Positions 24,327-33,495 of a DNA stretch of 64,000 bases are shown here, piece by piece; the stretch's first letter is position 1; every line of letters begins with the position of its first letter. The notes beneath the pieces are model-generated. The model saw only the letters and a program-made list of their open reading frames with translations. It searched no databases and was not told the origin of the DNA. Source of the stretch: Naasia sp. (GTDB lineage: Bacteria > Actinomycetota > Actinomycetes > Actinomycetales > Microbacteriaceae). The stretch lies in contig NZ_JAODMK010000022.1 of NCBI RefSeq assembly GCF_025465545.1, forward strand, positions 1 to 64,000, written 5' to 3'. Made by a program: the position numbers and the translations under genes.

Positions 24327-24922
24327 GGCGCCGGCGACTCGTGCCCGCTGTCGCCGCTCTGCTCGCCGCAGGCCTGCTGCTGGCCGGCTGCACGAGCGAC
24401 AGGCTCGCCGACGAGTACCGGGCGGGCAGCAACAAGGGCTACATCGCCGGCGACGGGACGGTGGCGACCTTCCCGGTCGACGATCGGCTCTCGCCTGACC
24501 CGTTCTCCGGCGAGACGGACACCGGGGACGAGCTCTCCTCCGCCGACCTCGCGGGCGAGGTCACGGTCCTCAACTTCTGGTACGCCTCATGCCCGCCCTG
24601 CCGCGCGGAGGCGCCCGACCTCGAGGCGCTCAACCAGGAGTTCGGTGCCGACGGCGTCCGGTTCGTGGGCGTCAACGTCCGCGACGAGGCAGGCACGTCC
24701 CACTCGTTCGCCAAGACCTTCGGGCTCACCTACCCCTCGATCGTCGACTACCGGACTGCGGCGGTGCAGCTGGCGTTCAGCAAGACGATCTCGCCCAACG
24801 CGGTCCCGACCACCCTCGTCCTCGACCGGAAGGGCCGGGTCGCCGCCCGCATCCTCGGTCAGGTGACCGAGCCGAGCACACTCCAGACGATCATCCGCGA
24901 GACGGTCGAGGAGACCGGCTGA
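24323..24922 (+). CDS. TlpA/ResA-like thiol-disulfide lipoprotein
   Basis: 199 residues. A lipoprotein signal peptide ends in the lipobox LLLAGC (Cys about 23). The thioredoxin domain has the redox motif WYASCPPCRAEAPDL near residue 92 and cis-Pro in NAVPTTLVLDRKG. It probably reduces the CXXCH cysteines of apocytochrome c outside the membrane, receiving electrons from CcdA, whose gene begins 2 bp later. Confidence 0.9.
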   Translation: MRRRRLVPAVAALLAAGLLLAGCTSDRLADEYRAGSNKGYIAGDGTVATFPVDDRLSPDPFSGETDTGDELSSADLAGEVTVLNFWYASCPPCRAEAPDLEALNQEFGADGVRFVGVNVRDEAGTSHSFAKTFGLTYPSIVDYRTAAVQLAFSKTISPNAVPTTLVLDRKGRVAARILGQVTEPSTLQTIIRETVEETG

Positions 24923-24924
24923 GC

Positions 24925-25674
24925 ATGGGACCCGACGTCGTCGCGGGACCGCTCGCCCTCGCCCTGCCCGTGGCGCTCCTCGCCGGGCTGGTGTCCTTCG
25001 CCTCGCCCTGCGTGCTCCCGCTCGTGCCCGGCTACCTCGCCTACATCGGCGGGTTCGCGGACGGCCGCTCCAGCGCGCGACCGGGCGACAGCCGCGGCCG
25101 CGCGCGGCTCGCCTCCGGCGTCGCCCTCTTCGTGCTGGGCTTCGCGGTCGTCTTCGTCGCGTTCGGGATCGCCTTCGGCGCGGCCGGCTTCTGGCTGATC
25201 CAGTGGCGGGACCTGCTCACCCGCCTCGCCGGTCTCGCGGTGATCGCCCTGGGACTCGTCTTCCTCGGCAGGCTCGAGCGGTTCCAGCGAACCATCCGGC
25301 CCTCCTGGCGACCGGTCGCCGGTATCGCGGGAGCCCCGCTCCTGGGCGCGGTCTTCGCCATCGGCTGGACGCCCTGCATCGGCCCCACCCTTGGCGCCAT
25401 CCTGGGCCTCAGCCTCGACGGCGGGTCGCCCTGGCGCGGCGCCGTCCTCGGCTTCGCCTATGCGCTCGGCCTGGGCATCCCGTTCGTCCTCGTCGCGCTC
25501 GGCTTCGGCTGGGCCACCCGCTCCGTCGCATTCCTCCGCCGGCACGTCCGCGCGGTCAACGTGGCGGGCGGGGTGCTGCTCGTGGTCATCGGCCTGCTCA
25601 TGGTGACCGGTGTCTGGAACTCCTGGATGCTGCAGCTCGGGTCGGTGATCGGCGGCTATGTCACGATCCTCTGA
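24925..25674 (+). CDS. ccdA: Cytochrome c biogenesis protein CcdA
   Basis: 249 residues with six membrane segments. The conserved FASPCVLPLVPGYLAYIGG and, later, AIGWTPCIGPTLGAILGLS carry the two redox cysteines that move electrons from cytoplasmic thioredoxin across the membrane. ATG at 24925 lies 2 bp after the lipoprotein stop; the longer open frame upstream is a shadow. It works with the ResA-like protein, ResB and CcsB in system II cytochrome c maturation. Confidence 0.93.
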   Translation: MGPDVVAGPLALALPVALLAGLVSFASPCVLPLVPGYLAYIGGFADGRSSARPGDSRGRARLASGVALFVLGFAVVFVAFGIAFGAAGFWLIQWRDLLTRLAGLAVIALGLVFLGRLERFQRTIRPSWRPVAGIAGAPLLGAVFAIGWTPCIGPTLGAILGLSLDGGSPWRGAVLGFAYALGLGIPFVLVALGFGWATRSVAFLRRHVRAVNVAGGVLLVVIGLLMVTGVWNSWMLQLGSVIGGYVTIL

Positions 25675-27259
25675 CCTCGCGCGTCCGAGCGACCACATCG
25701 ACTCGGACAGCGACGCCGCCCCGGTCGGGCCACAGCTCGGCCCGGCCGGCTGGGTTCGCTTCCTCTGGCGCCAGCTCACGAGCATGCGCACTGCGCTGTT
25801 CCTGCTGCTCCTGCTGGCGATCGCCGCGGTGCCGGGGTCCCTCGTCCCGCAGCGGAGCTCGGACCCCAACGGGGTCGCCCAGTACCAGGTGGACCACCCG
25901 GACCTCTTCCCGCTGATCGACGGTGTGCAGGGCTTCGACGTCTACACCTCGGTGTGGTTCTCCTCGATCTACCTGCTGCTGTTCGTCTCCCTGATCGGCT
26001 GCGTGCTTCCGCGGGCCCGGCACCACTGGCTCGCACTTCGCGCCCGCCCGCCGCGCACTCCGGCCCGCCTCAACCGGCTCGAGCACGCGCTCGAGCGGGA
26101 GGCGGACGGCGACGTCGAGGACGCCATCGCCCGAGCGGAGAGCCTGCTGCGGCGCCGCCGCTACCGCACCACCCGGTACGGGGACTCCGTGTCCGCGGAG
26201 CGGGGCTACCTGCGCGAGACCGGCAACCTCGTCTTCCACGCCTCGCTCGTCGGCATCCTCCTCGCGGTCGCCCTGGGCGGCAGCTTCGGCTACAGCGGCC
26301 AGAAGATCGTGGTGGAGGGCGAGCCGTTCGTCAACTACGTCGCCGGCTACGACTCCTTCACCCGGGGCCGGCTCGTGGGCGAGACGTCGCTGGATCCGTA
26401 CCGCGTCACGCTCGACGCGCTCGACGTGGTGTACGAGCAGGAGAATCCGAACGCGGTGGGCCAGCCGATCGACTACACCGCCTCCGTCACGGTGCAGCAG
26501 CCGGGGGAGGACGGCGCGGAGCGGACCACGATCAAGGTCAACCAGCCCCTGCAGGTGGACGGCACCGACGTCTACCTGCTCGGCAACGGCTACGCGCCGC
26601 GGATCACCGTGCGCAACGCCGACGGCGACGTCGCGTTCTCCGGCGCGGTCCCGTTCCTGCCGCAGGATGCGAACCTCACCTCCGTCGGAGTCGTCAAGGT
26701 CCCCGACGGCCTGCCCGAGCAGGTCGGGATGGTGGGACTGCTCTATCCGACGCCCGTGAAGCTCTCGACCGGAGCGCTGAGCTCCGGCTTCCCCGCCCTG
26801 AAGGATCCGGTGCTGTCCCTGAACGTCTACACCGGGGACCTCGGCCTCGACAACGGCGTTCCGGTGTCGGTCTACACGCTGGACACCAAGGACCTCACCC
26901 AGGTCGCGGGGCGCGGCACCGGCGCGTCCGTCGACCTGTCTCCCGGGCGGACGGTGGAGCTGCCGAACGGACTCGGCAGCGTGACCCTCGACGGGGTCAG
27001 CCGGTTCGCGTCGCTGGAGATCCACCACGACCCCGCCCAGCTCTGGGTGCTCGCCTTCGCGGTCCTCGTGCTCGCCGGACTGCTCACGTCGCTCTTCATC
27101 CCGCGGCGCCGGATGTGGGTCAAGGTGCACTCCACCGGCAGCGGCCGGCTGCGGCTGGAGTACGCCGGCCTGGCCCGCGGCGACGACCCGACCCTCGCCG
27201 GCGCCGTGCGGGATCTGGCCGACGAGCACTCCGGCTCTCGCACGGCCGCCACGACGTAG
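25658..27259 (+). CDS. resB: Cytochrome c biogenesis protein ResB
   Basis: 533 residues. Three N-terminal membrane segments (FLLLLLAIAAVPGSLVPQRS, YLLLFVSLIGCVLPRARHHW and VFHASLVGILLAVALGGSFG), a large extracytoplasmic domain of about 300 residues, and a last membrane span near 445 (LAFAVLVLAGLLTSLFIPRR). This is the ResB half of the system II haem-lyase. ATG at 25658 overlaps ccdA by 17 bp in another frame. Confidence 0.92.
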   Translation: MSRSSDLARPSDHIDSDSDAAPVGPQLGPAGWVRFLWRQLTSMRTALFLLLLLAIAAVPGSLVPQRSSDPNGVAQYQVDHPDLFPLIDGVQGFDVYTSVWFSSIYLLLFVSLIGCVLPRARHHWLALRARPPRTPARLNRLEHALEREADGDVEDAIARAESLLRRRRYRTTRYGDSVSAERGYLRETGNLVFHASLVGILLAVALGGSFGYSGQKIVVEGEPFVNYVAGYDSFTRGRLVGETSLDPYRVTLDALDVVYEQENPNAVGQPIDYTASVTVQQPGEDGAERTTIKVNQPLQVDGTDVYLLGNGYAPRITVRNADGDVAFSGAVPFLPQDANLTSVGVVKVPDGLPEQVGMVGLLYPTPVKLSTGALSSGFPALKDPVLSLNVYTGDLGLDNGVPVSVYTLDTKDLTQVAGRGTGASVDLSPGRTVELPNGLGSVTLDGVSRFASLEIHHDPAQLWVLAFAVLVLAGLLTSLFIPRRRMWVKVHSTGSGRLRLEYAGLARGDDPTLAGAVRDLADEHSGSRTAATT

Positions 27260-27268
27260 GCTGTCGGC

Positions 27269-28222
27269 GTGACCGAGTCGCTGGACGGGATCTCGACCCT
27301 CCTCCTCTATGGCGCGATGGGGATCTACGCGATCTCCTTCATCGCGTTCGCCCTCGACCTCGGTCGGCGCTCCGCGTCGGTCGGCAGCGTGGAGAGCGGC
27401 GCCCAGCGCATCGCCCGCGCTCGCGGCGGCGCCGTCGTGACTCTCGACCGGCCGCCGGCGGAGACGGTCGTCCGCGAATCGCGCGCGCTCCGCGTCGGCG
27501 TCGGCCTGGCAGTCGGCGGGTGGGTGCTGCACCTCGGCGCCGGCGTGCTCCGCGGCATCGCCGCCGCGCGCGTGCCGTGGGCCAACATGTACGAGTTCTC
27601 GATGACCGGCACCCTGCTGATCATGGGCGTCTTCCTCGTGCTGCTCACGCGCCGCGACCTGCGCTTCCTCGGCGCCATCATCACCGGACTGGTCGTGCTG
27701 CTGCTCGGCATCTCCACGGTCGGCTTCCGCGTGGACGTCGTCCCGCTGCCGCCGGCGCTGCAGTCCTACTGGCTGGTCATCCACGTGCTCGTTGCCATTC
27801 TCGGCACGGCATTCTTCACCGTCGGGGCCGCGCTCTCGGTCGTCCAGCTCGTGCAGGAGCGCCGCGAGTCGGGCGCCGCCGCCCGCCTCCGACTGCCGGC
27901 ATCCGTGCCCGGCGCGGCCGCCCTGGAGAACTCTGCCTACCGGGTGATCATCGTGGGCTTCATCTTCTGGACGTTCACCCTCATCGCGGGCGCCATCTGG
28001 GCTGAGCACGCCTGGGGTCGCTACTGGGGCTGGGACACCAAGGAGGTGTGGACCTTCGTGATCTGGGTGATCTTCGCCGGCTACATCCACGCGCGGGCCA
28101 CCCGCGGCTGGCGGGGTTCACGCTCCGCCTGGCTCGCGATCGTCGGCTACTCGGCGGTGCTGTTCAACTTCGGCATCGTCAACGTGTTCTTCAAGGGACT
28201 GCACGCCTATTCGGGCCTCTGA
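27269..28222 (+). CDS. ccsB: Cytochrome c biogenesis protein CcsB (haem lyase subunit)
   Basis: 317 residues with about eight membrane segments. The tryptophan-rich haem-handling motif is WAEHAWGRYWGWDTKEVWTF, preceded and followed by conserved His. With ResB it attaches haem to CXXCH apocytochromes on the outer face. TAGGCT (27257-27262) ends 6 nt before the GTG at 27269, so besides read-through from resB it has its own leaderless promoter. Its 3' end overlaps that of the convergent menC by 16 bp. Confidence 0.93.
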   Translation: MTESLDGISTLLLYGAMGIYAISFIAFALDLGRRSASVGSVESGAQRIARARGGAVVTLDRPPAETVVRESRALRVGVGLAVGGWVLHLGAGVLRGIAAARVPWANMYEFSMTGTLLIMGVFLVLLTRRDLRFLGAIITGLVVLLLGISTVGFRVDVVPLPPALQSYWLVIHVLVAILGTAFFTVGAALSVVQLVQERRESGAAARLRLPASVPGAAALENSAYRVIIVGFIFWTFTLIAGAIWAEHAWGRYWGWDTKEVWTFVIWVIFAGYIHARATRGWRGSRSAWLAIVGYSAVLFNFGIVNVFFKGLHAYSGL

Positions 28223-29199
28223 GCCCGCTCGAGGAGCGCCAGGCAGCGGGTGATCCGCTCCCGCCACCACTGGGTGCGCTCCGCGTCCGCCGCCCAGCGC
28301 TCCAGCAGGCTCTCATCGGGCGTCGTCCGGCGCACCGGGATCTCCCCCGCGACGGGCAGCAGCGGATCCGCGGTCACGTCCGCCGCGAGGAGCGCCGCAG
28401 TGCCCAAGCCGCAGTCGAAGGGCAGCTCGGCCAGCGCGGCGGCGAGGTGCGCCCCCATCGCGAGCCCGACGCTCGTCTCGAGTGCGCTCGACACGACCAC
28501 CGGAAGCCGCGAACCGGCGGCGAGCCCGAGAGCGGCGCGGATGCCGCCGAGCGGAGCCGCTTTGACGACCAGCACGGCCCCCGCGCCCGCGCGCTCGGCG
28601 GCCTGCGGGTCCTCCGCCTTGCGGACCGCCTCGTCGAGGGCGATGGGAACGTCGAGGTAGCGGATGCGCCGCCCCAGCTCGATCAGCTCGCCCAGCTCGG
28701 TGCACGGCTGCTCGAGGTACTCCAGGTCGTAGGGTGCGAGGGCGTGCACGGCGCGCTCGGCCTCGTCCACGTTCCACCGACCGTTGGCGTCGACGCGGAT
28801 GCGCCCTTCCGGGCCGAGCGCCGCCCGGACTGCCGCCACCCGAGCGACGTCCTCTGCCCCGGACTGTCCGGGCTCTGCGACCTTCACCTTGACGGTGCGA
28901 CAGCCGGGGAAGCCGGCGAGCACCTCGACGACCTGCTCGGCGGGCACGGCCGGCACCGTCGCGTTGACCGGAATGCTCGAGCGCAGCGGATCTGGCGAGG
29001 GGCGCCAGCCGAACTCCACGGCCGCGGCCAGCCAGCGCGAGGACTCCTCGTCGTCGTACTCGACGAACGGGGAGAACTCCGTCCACCCTTCGGGACCCTG
29101 AAACAGTGCGGCCTCTCGTCGCACGATGCCGCGGAAGCGGCGTCGCAGCGGCAGGTCGACGACGCGGAGGGTGGCGAGGACGTCGTCAGCGGCGATCAT
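28207..29199 (-). CDS. menC: o-Succinylbenzoate synthase
   Basis: 330 residues of the enolase superfamily. The catalytic Lys pair and metal ligands appear as TVKVKVAEPG, RIRVDANGRWNVDEAERAVH (DAN), LEYLEQPC and PIALDEAV, with the second Lys in LVVKAAPLGGI. It dehydrates SHCHC to o-succinylbenzoate in menaquinone synthesis. ATG at 29199 is chosen; GACAAT lies 6 nt upstream in the leaderless position. It is divergent from a MarR gene and is the only leftward step among menC, B, E, A, D. Confidence 0.92.
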   Translation of the reverse strand: MIAADDVLATLRVVDLPLRRRFRGIVRREAALFQGPEGWTEFSPFVEYDDEESSRWLAAAVEFGWRPSPDPLRSSIPVNATVPAVPAEQVVEVLAGFPGCRTVKVKVAEPGQSGAEDVARVAAVRAALGPEGRIRVDANGRWNVDEAERAVHALAPYDLEYLEQPCTELGELIELGRRIRYLDVPIALDEAVRKAEDPQAAERAGAGAVLVVKAAPLGGIRAALGLAAGSRLPVVVSSALETSVGLAMGAHLAAALAELPFDCGLGTAALLAADVTADPLLPVAGEIPVRRTTPDESLLERWAADAERTQWWRERITRCLALLERAQRPE

Positions 29200-29281
29200 C
29201 CGGTCATTGTCCCGCGCGGACTCCCTGGGAGAGTCCCGCATCGCTAGACGGGCGAGATTCTCGCTCGCCTAATCTGGAGCG

Positions 29282-29836
29282 ATGACCACGGAGGGAACCG
29301 CGCCGGCGCACTACTGGTACGAGGATGCGCCAGGCCGGGCCAGGAGCATCGCCGTGCTCGAGGCGTTCCGCGCATATCGGGTGGCGGAGAGCGCCATGCG
29401 GCGCCGCACCCGGGAGGCGATGGCGATGGGGGAGAACGATCTGCTCGCCCTGCGCTTCGTGCTGCGGGCACGGAACCAGGGTCGAGCCGTCGGCCCCAAG
29501 GACCTGGCCCGCCACCTCGACATCTCGAGCGCGTCCACCACGGTGCTGCTCGACCGCCTCGAGAAGCGGGGTCATCTGCGGCGGGAGCGGAGCACCGCGG
29601 ACCGGCGCGCACTCGTGGTCGTGCCCACGATGTCCTCGGACGCCGAGATCCGCGCGAATCTGGGTGAGGTGCACACCCGGATGATGTCGGCGGCGGGCCG
29701 CCTCTCGCCTGACGACGCCGAGGTCGTGATCCAGTTCCTCGAGTCCATGCGTGATGCGGTGGACGCCGATGCGAACAGCGGGCAGGTCTCCGCCGACCGG
29801 AAGTCGCCTGCACAGAGTTCCGGCGCACCCGTCTGA
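29282..29836 (+). CDS. MarR-family transcriptional regulator
   Basis: 184 residues. Winged helix: ENDLLALRFVLRARNQGRAV, then LARHLDISSASTTVLLDRLE and RRERSTADRRALVVVPT. The C-terminal 30 residues are polar. TAATCT (29270-29275) ends 6 nt before the ATG, so it is leaderless. It is divergent from menC and convergent with a small protein gene whose promoter carries an AACTA-TC-TAGTT palindrome, a plausible operator for this protein. Confidence 0.87.
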   Translation: MTTEGTAPAHYWYEDAPGRARSIAVLEAFRAYRVAESAMRRRTREAMAMGENDLLALRFVLRARNQGRAVGPKDLARHLDISSASTTVLLDRLEKRGHLRRERSTADRRALVVVPTMSSDAEIRANLGEVHTRMMSAAGRLSPDDAEVVIQFLESMRDAVDADANSGQVSADRKSPAQSSGAPV

Positions 29837-29885
29837 CGACCCGTCAGCCTCGGCAGGTCCCCTTCGGTTCGATGCGACCGGGCGT

Positions 29886-30218
29886 TCAGAGCGAGGCGAG
29901 CGTCAGCATTCCCGCTGCTGCGATGATCGCGCTGCACGCGGCGAGCATTGCGGTCGCGATCGCCACACGCTGCTCGCGCGCCTCACGCTCGGCATGGGCG
30001 GCCTCCAGGGCATCGGGCTGGAGTGCCGCACGTGCGGCCTCCTCCGTGCGGAAGCGGCCGGCCACGCCGCCGAAGGCATCGGTGGCGATGTAGCGGTCGC
30101 CCACGTGCTCGATCATGCCGGCGTAGTTGCCGTGCCATTCGCCGCTCGAGAGGGAGTCGCTCACCCGGCTCCACCGGAGTTCAGGGGTGGACGTCGCAGG
30201 CGTTGCGGTGACGGTCAT
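29886..30218 (-). CDS. Small protein with C-terminal membrane segment, unknown function
   Basis: 110 residues from ATG 30218, which follows GGAAGGGA by about 7 nt. The first half has a compact aromatic region (WSRVSDSLSSGEWHGNYAGM and RYIATDAFGGVAGRF); residues 85-110 are one hydrophobic segment (IATAMLAACSAIIAAAGMLT). I do not recognise the family. Its promoter region carries the palindrome at 30267-30278, so the adjacent MarR protein may control it. Confidence 0.65.
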   Translation of the reverse strand: MTVTATPATSTPELRWSRVSDSLSSGEWHGNYAGMIEHVGDRYIATDAFGGVAGRFRTEEAARAALQPDALEAAHAEREAREQRVAIATAMLAACSAIIAAAGMLTLASL

Positions 30219-30266
30219 GAGAGGTCCCTTCCTGCGGCCGAATCGGGCCCCCAGGACCCGCAATCA

Positions 30267-30278
30267 AACTATCTAGTT
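30267..30278. promoter_or_regulatory. Candidate MarR operator
   Basis: AACTA-TC-TAGTT, perfect 5-bp arms in a locally AT-rich patch, placed at the expected promoter position of the leftward gene at 30218 and beside the MarR gene at 29282. Confidence 0.4.
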
Positions 30279-30371
30279 CGGCTAGCGGTCTCTCAGGGCT
30301 ATCGCAGGGGGCCGCCATGGTGTACAACCGGGGGCGCCGATCGACGGGGTGCGGGGGCCTAGGCTGACGGC

Positions 30372-31304
30372 ATGGCAGTGTCCGAGCTCTTCGATCCGGA
30401 GCAGTGGAGCGAGGTGCCGGGGTTCGGGGACCTCAGCGACACCACCTATCACCTGGACCGGACCGGCAGGATCGCGCGGATCGCCTTCGACCGCCCCGAG
30501 GTGCGCAACGCGTTCCGGCCGCGCACCGTCGACGAGCTGTATCGCGCGCTCGAGAATGCCCGGCAGAATCCCCGGGTCGGGGTCGTGCTGCTCACCGGCA
30601 ACGGGCCGAGCCCGAAGGACGGCGGCTGGGCGTTCTCGAGCGGCGGTGACCAGCGGATCCGGGGGCGCGACGGCTACCAGTACGAGAGCGGCGGCTCCGC
30701 AGGAGGCGCCGCTCCCTCGGCGGACTCGGCTCAGGAAACCCCGGCGCGGACCGGGCGGCTGCACATCCTCGAGGTGCAGCGGCTCATCCGCTTCATGCCC
30801 AAGGTCGTGATCGCCGTCGTCCCGGGCTGGGCCGCGGGCGGCGGGCACTCCCTGCACGTGGTCTGCGACCTCACCATCGCGAGCGCCGAGCATGCCCGGT
30901 TCAAGCAGACCGACGCGGACGTGGGGTCGTTCGACGCCGGCTACGGCAGCGCGTACTTCGCCCGCCAGGTGGGCCAGAAGTTCGCACGGGAGGTCTTCTT
31001 CCTCGCGCGGGAGTACGACGCCCAGCGTGCGTACGAGGCGGGAGCCGTCAACGCGGTGGTCCCGCATGCGGACCTCGAGTCCACGGCGCTCGACTGGGCG
31101 CGGGAGATCCTCACCAAGTCGCCGACCGCGGTGCGGATGCTCAAGTACGCCCTCAATGCGGTGGACGACGGTCTCGTCGGTCAGCAGCTCTTCGCCGGGG
31201 AGGCGACCCGCCTCGCCTACGGCACCGATGAGGCGGTCGAGGGCAGGGACTCCTTCCTCGAGAGGCGCAGTCCCGACTGGTCTCCTTTCCCCTGGCACTT
31301 CTGA
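30372..31304 (+). CDS. menB: 1,4-Dihydroxy-2-naphthoyl-CoA synthase
   Basis: 310 residues of the crotonase family, the typical MenB length with the insert region SSGGDQRIRGRDGYQYESGG. It also carries the family segments VPGWAAGGGHSLHVVCDLTI and TDADVGSFDAGYGSAYFARQ. It closes the naphthalene ring from o-succinylbenzoyl-CoA. TAGGCT (30360-30365) ends 6 nt before the ATG, so it is leaderless. menE begins 4 bp after its stop. Confidence 0.96.
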   Translation: MAVSELFDPEQWSEVPGFGDLSDTTYHLDRTGRIARIAFDRPEVRNAFRPRTVDELYRALENARQNPRVGVVLLTGNGPSPKDGGWAFSSGGDQRIRGRDGYQYESGGSAGGAAPSADSAQETPARTGRLHILEVQRLIRFMPKVVIAVVPGWAAGGGHSLHVVCDLTIASAEHARFKQTDADVGSFDAGYGSAYFARQVGQKFAREVFFLAREYDAQRAYEAGAVNAVVPHADLESTALDWAREILTKSPTAVRMLKYALNAVDDGLVGQQLFAGEATRLAYGTDEAVEGRDSFLERRSPDWSPFPWHF

Positions 31305-31308
31305 GGGC

Positions 31309-32442
31309 ATGAGAGCGCTGCAGGTCCTCGCGGACGAGCCGGCGACGGTGCTCGAGGCGCTGCGGGAGACCCTGTCGGCGGAGGGGCCGGCGCTCCTGCC
31401 CCTCGCGCCAGGAGCATCGCGTGCCGGTCTACCGCTCGAGGTGCACAAGCGCGTCGCCGTGGTCGTGCAGACCTCGGGCACCGCGGGTGCACCGAAGCGC
31501 GTGGCCCTCTCCGCCGACGCGCTGCTGGCCTCCGCGGCCGCATCGCAGGCGGCCCTCGGCGAGCCGGGAACCTGGGTGCTCGCCCTTCCCGTGCACTACA
31601 TCGCGGGCCTCCAGGTGCTCGTGCGCGCGATAGCGACGGGATCGGAGCCCGTGCTGCTGCCGCCGGGGCGGTTCGACCCCCGCGCCTTCGCGGCCGCGGT
31701 GAGCGGCGCGACCGGACCCGTCTACACCTCGCTCGTGCCGGCGCAGCTCGCCACCCTGCTCGGCTCCTCCGACCCCCTCGTCGTGGAGGCCCTTCCCCGG
31801 GTGGCCGCGGCGCTCGTCGGCGGGCAGCGGCTGCAGAGCGGGCTGGCCGGCGCCGCGGCCGCCGCCGCGCTCCGCGTCGTGCGAACCTACGGCGCCTCCG
31901 AGACGAGCGGCGGTTGCGTGTACGACGGTGTGCCGCTCGCCGGGACGATCACGCGGATCGTGGACGGAGAGGTACAGCTGTCCGGACCGATGCTGGCGGA
32001 GGGCTATCTGGACGATCCGGAGCGGACCGCCTATTCGTTCGTGCACGGCGATGGGCATCGCTGGTTCCGCACGGGAGATGCCGGAAATCTCGAGGACGGT
32101 GTGCTGAGCGTGACCCGGCGTCTCGACGACGTGATCGTCTCCGGCGGCGAGAAGGTGTCGCTCGGGCTCGTCGAGACCGTCGTGCGGGAGCTCCCGGGCC
32201 TCGCCGACGCGGTGGTGGTGCGCGGTCCCTCGGCCCGCTGGGGCGAGGTCCCGGTGGTCGCCACGACGACCGCCGACCGGCCGGGACTGCTCGACGCTGT
32301 GCGGGCAGCGGTGGAGGAGCGCCTGGGCGCGCCGGCGAGACCGGAGTCCGTGGTCACGGTGGATCCGCTCCCGTTCCTCGCCAGCGGCAAGCCGGACCGG
32401 GCGCGGATCACCGCCCTCGTGGCCGAGCGTGCGGCACGGTGA
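31309..32442 (+). CDS. menE: o-Succinylbenzoate-CoA ligase
   Basis: 377 residues, an ANL-superfamily adenylating enzyme, short as MenE of actinobacteria usually is. The P-loop-like motif is VVVQTSGTAGAPKRVALS, then YGASETSGGCVYDG (A5), GDAGNLEDGVLSVTRRLDDV (A7-A8), and the C-terminal catalytic Lys in PFLASGKPDRARI. The enzyme makes o-succinylbenzoyl-CoA, the MenB substrate. ATG at 31309 lies 4 bp after menB, so the two are in one operon. Confidence 0.93.
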   Translation: MRALQVLADEPATVLEALRETLSAEGPALLPLAPGASRAGLPLEVHKRVAVVVQTSGTAGAPKRVALSADALLASAAASQAALGEPGTWVLALPVHYIAGLQVLVRAIATGSEPVLLPPGRFDPRAFAAAVSGATGPVYTSLVPAQLATLLGSSDPLVVEALPRVAAALVGGQRLQSGLAGAAAAAALRVVRTYGASETSGGCVYDGVPLAGTITRIVDGEVQLSGPMLAEGYLDDPERTAYSFVHGDGHRWFRTGDAGNLEDGVLSVTRRLDDVIVSGGEKVSLGLVETVVRELPGLADAVVVRGPSARWGEVPVVATTTADRPGLLDAVRAAVEERLGAPARPESVVTVDPLPFLASGKPDRARITALVAERAAR

Positions 32443-32477
32443 CGGCCCTTCCGAACGCACGCCCCTAGGATTCTGCG

Positions 32478-33470
32478 GTGGCCCAGAGCAGAAAGCGTCC
32501 GCCCGCACGGGCTCGCACCGTGCAGTCCCGACCGGCGCCGGCACGGCGACCCGGTTCGCCGGCAGGGCGGAAGCGGGGAACCCCGGCGCCACGCCCGGCG
32601 ACCGCCCGCGACTGGATCGCGGCCTCCCGGTGGCGCACGCTTCCCCTATCGGTGGCGCCCGTCGCGCTCGGCACCGGTGCTGCCGTGGTCGCGGAGGGTG
32701 GCGTGTTCCACGAGTACCGCATTCCGCTCTGCCTTGCCGTCGCGGTCTTCCTGCAGCTGGGGGTGAACTACGCCAACGACTACTCGGACGGGGTCAGGGG
32801 AACGGACAAGCATCGGGTCGGGCCCGCCCGGCTGACCGGCTCAGGTGCCGCCCGCCCCCGGACGGTGCTGACGGTCGCGCTCGTCTTCTTCGCGCTCGCC
32901 GCGGTTGCCGGGCTCGCGCTCACCATCCTCTCCCGGCAGTACTGGCTGCTCGCCGTGGGCGCGGCCGCCATCGCGGCGGCCTGGTTCTACACGGGCGGCA
33001 AGCGGCCGTACGGCTACGCGGCCCTCGGCGAGGTGGGCGTCTTCGTCTTCTTCGGCCTGGTCGCGACGATCGGCAGCACCTTCGTGCAGGCCGGGACGGT
33101 GAACTCGGAGTCCTGGCTCTCCGCGATCGCGATCGGCTTCCTCGCCTGCGCGGCCCTTCTCGCCAACAACCTCAGGGATCTCGAGCAGGACGCCCGCGCC
33201 GGCAAGCGCACGCTCAGCGTGCGGATCGGCTCGCGAGGCTCGCGCGTGCTCTACTGCGTGCTGATCGCGCTGCCGTTCGGCATCCTGGCGTTCTTCGCGG
33301 TCTTCTACCCCCTGTCGATCCTCGTGTTCTTCGCGCTGCTCATCGCGATCCCGGCCGGCCTCATCGTCCTGACGGCGCGGACCGCGCGCGAGCTGGTGCT
33401 GGCCCTCGGCCTCACCAGCCTGCTCGCACTCGTCTACGGCGTCGGCCTGGGGGCGGCGTTCGCATTCTGA
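32478..33470 (+). CDS. menA: 1,4-Dihydroxy-2-naphthoate polyprenyltransferase
   Basis: 330 residues, a UbiA-superfamily membrane prenyltransferase. The first Asp motif is VNYANDYSDGVRGTDKHRVG, the second is NNLRDLEQDARAGKRTLSVR, with about eight membrane segments. An N-terminal basic, proline-rich extension of about 45 residues is unusual. It attaches the polyprenyl tail to DHNA. TAGGAT (32466-32471) ends 6 nt before the GTG at 32478, so it is leaderless. Confidence 0.95.
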   Translation: MAQSRKRPPARARTVQSRPAPARRPGSPAGRKRGTPAPRPATARDWIAASRWRTLPLSVAPVALGTGAAVVAEGGVFHEYRIPLCLAVAVFLQLGVNYANDYSDGVRGTDKHRVGPARLTGSGAARPRTVLTVALVFFALAAVAGLALTILSRQYWLLAVGAAAIAAAWFYTGGKRPYGYAALGEVGVFVFFGLVATIGSTFVQAGTVNSESWLSAIAIGFLACAALLANNLRDLEQDARAGKRTLSVRIGSRGSRVLYCVLIALPFGILAFFAVFYPLSILVFFALLIAIPAGLIVLTARTARELVLALGLTSLLALVYGVGLGAAFAF

Positions 33471-33495
33471 CGCCGGCCGCGACGGTCGCGGGCGG

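Noticed and set aside
25661-28090. 809-residue open frame on the minus strand
   Set aside because: Antisense of resB and ccsB, composed of the charged repeats that arise opposite high-GC membrane-protein genes; no motif or start signal.
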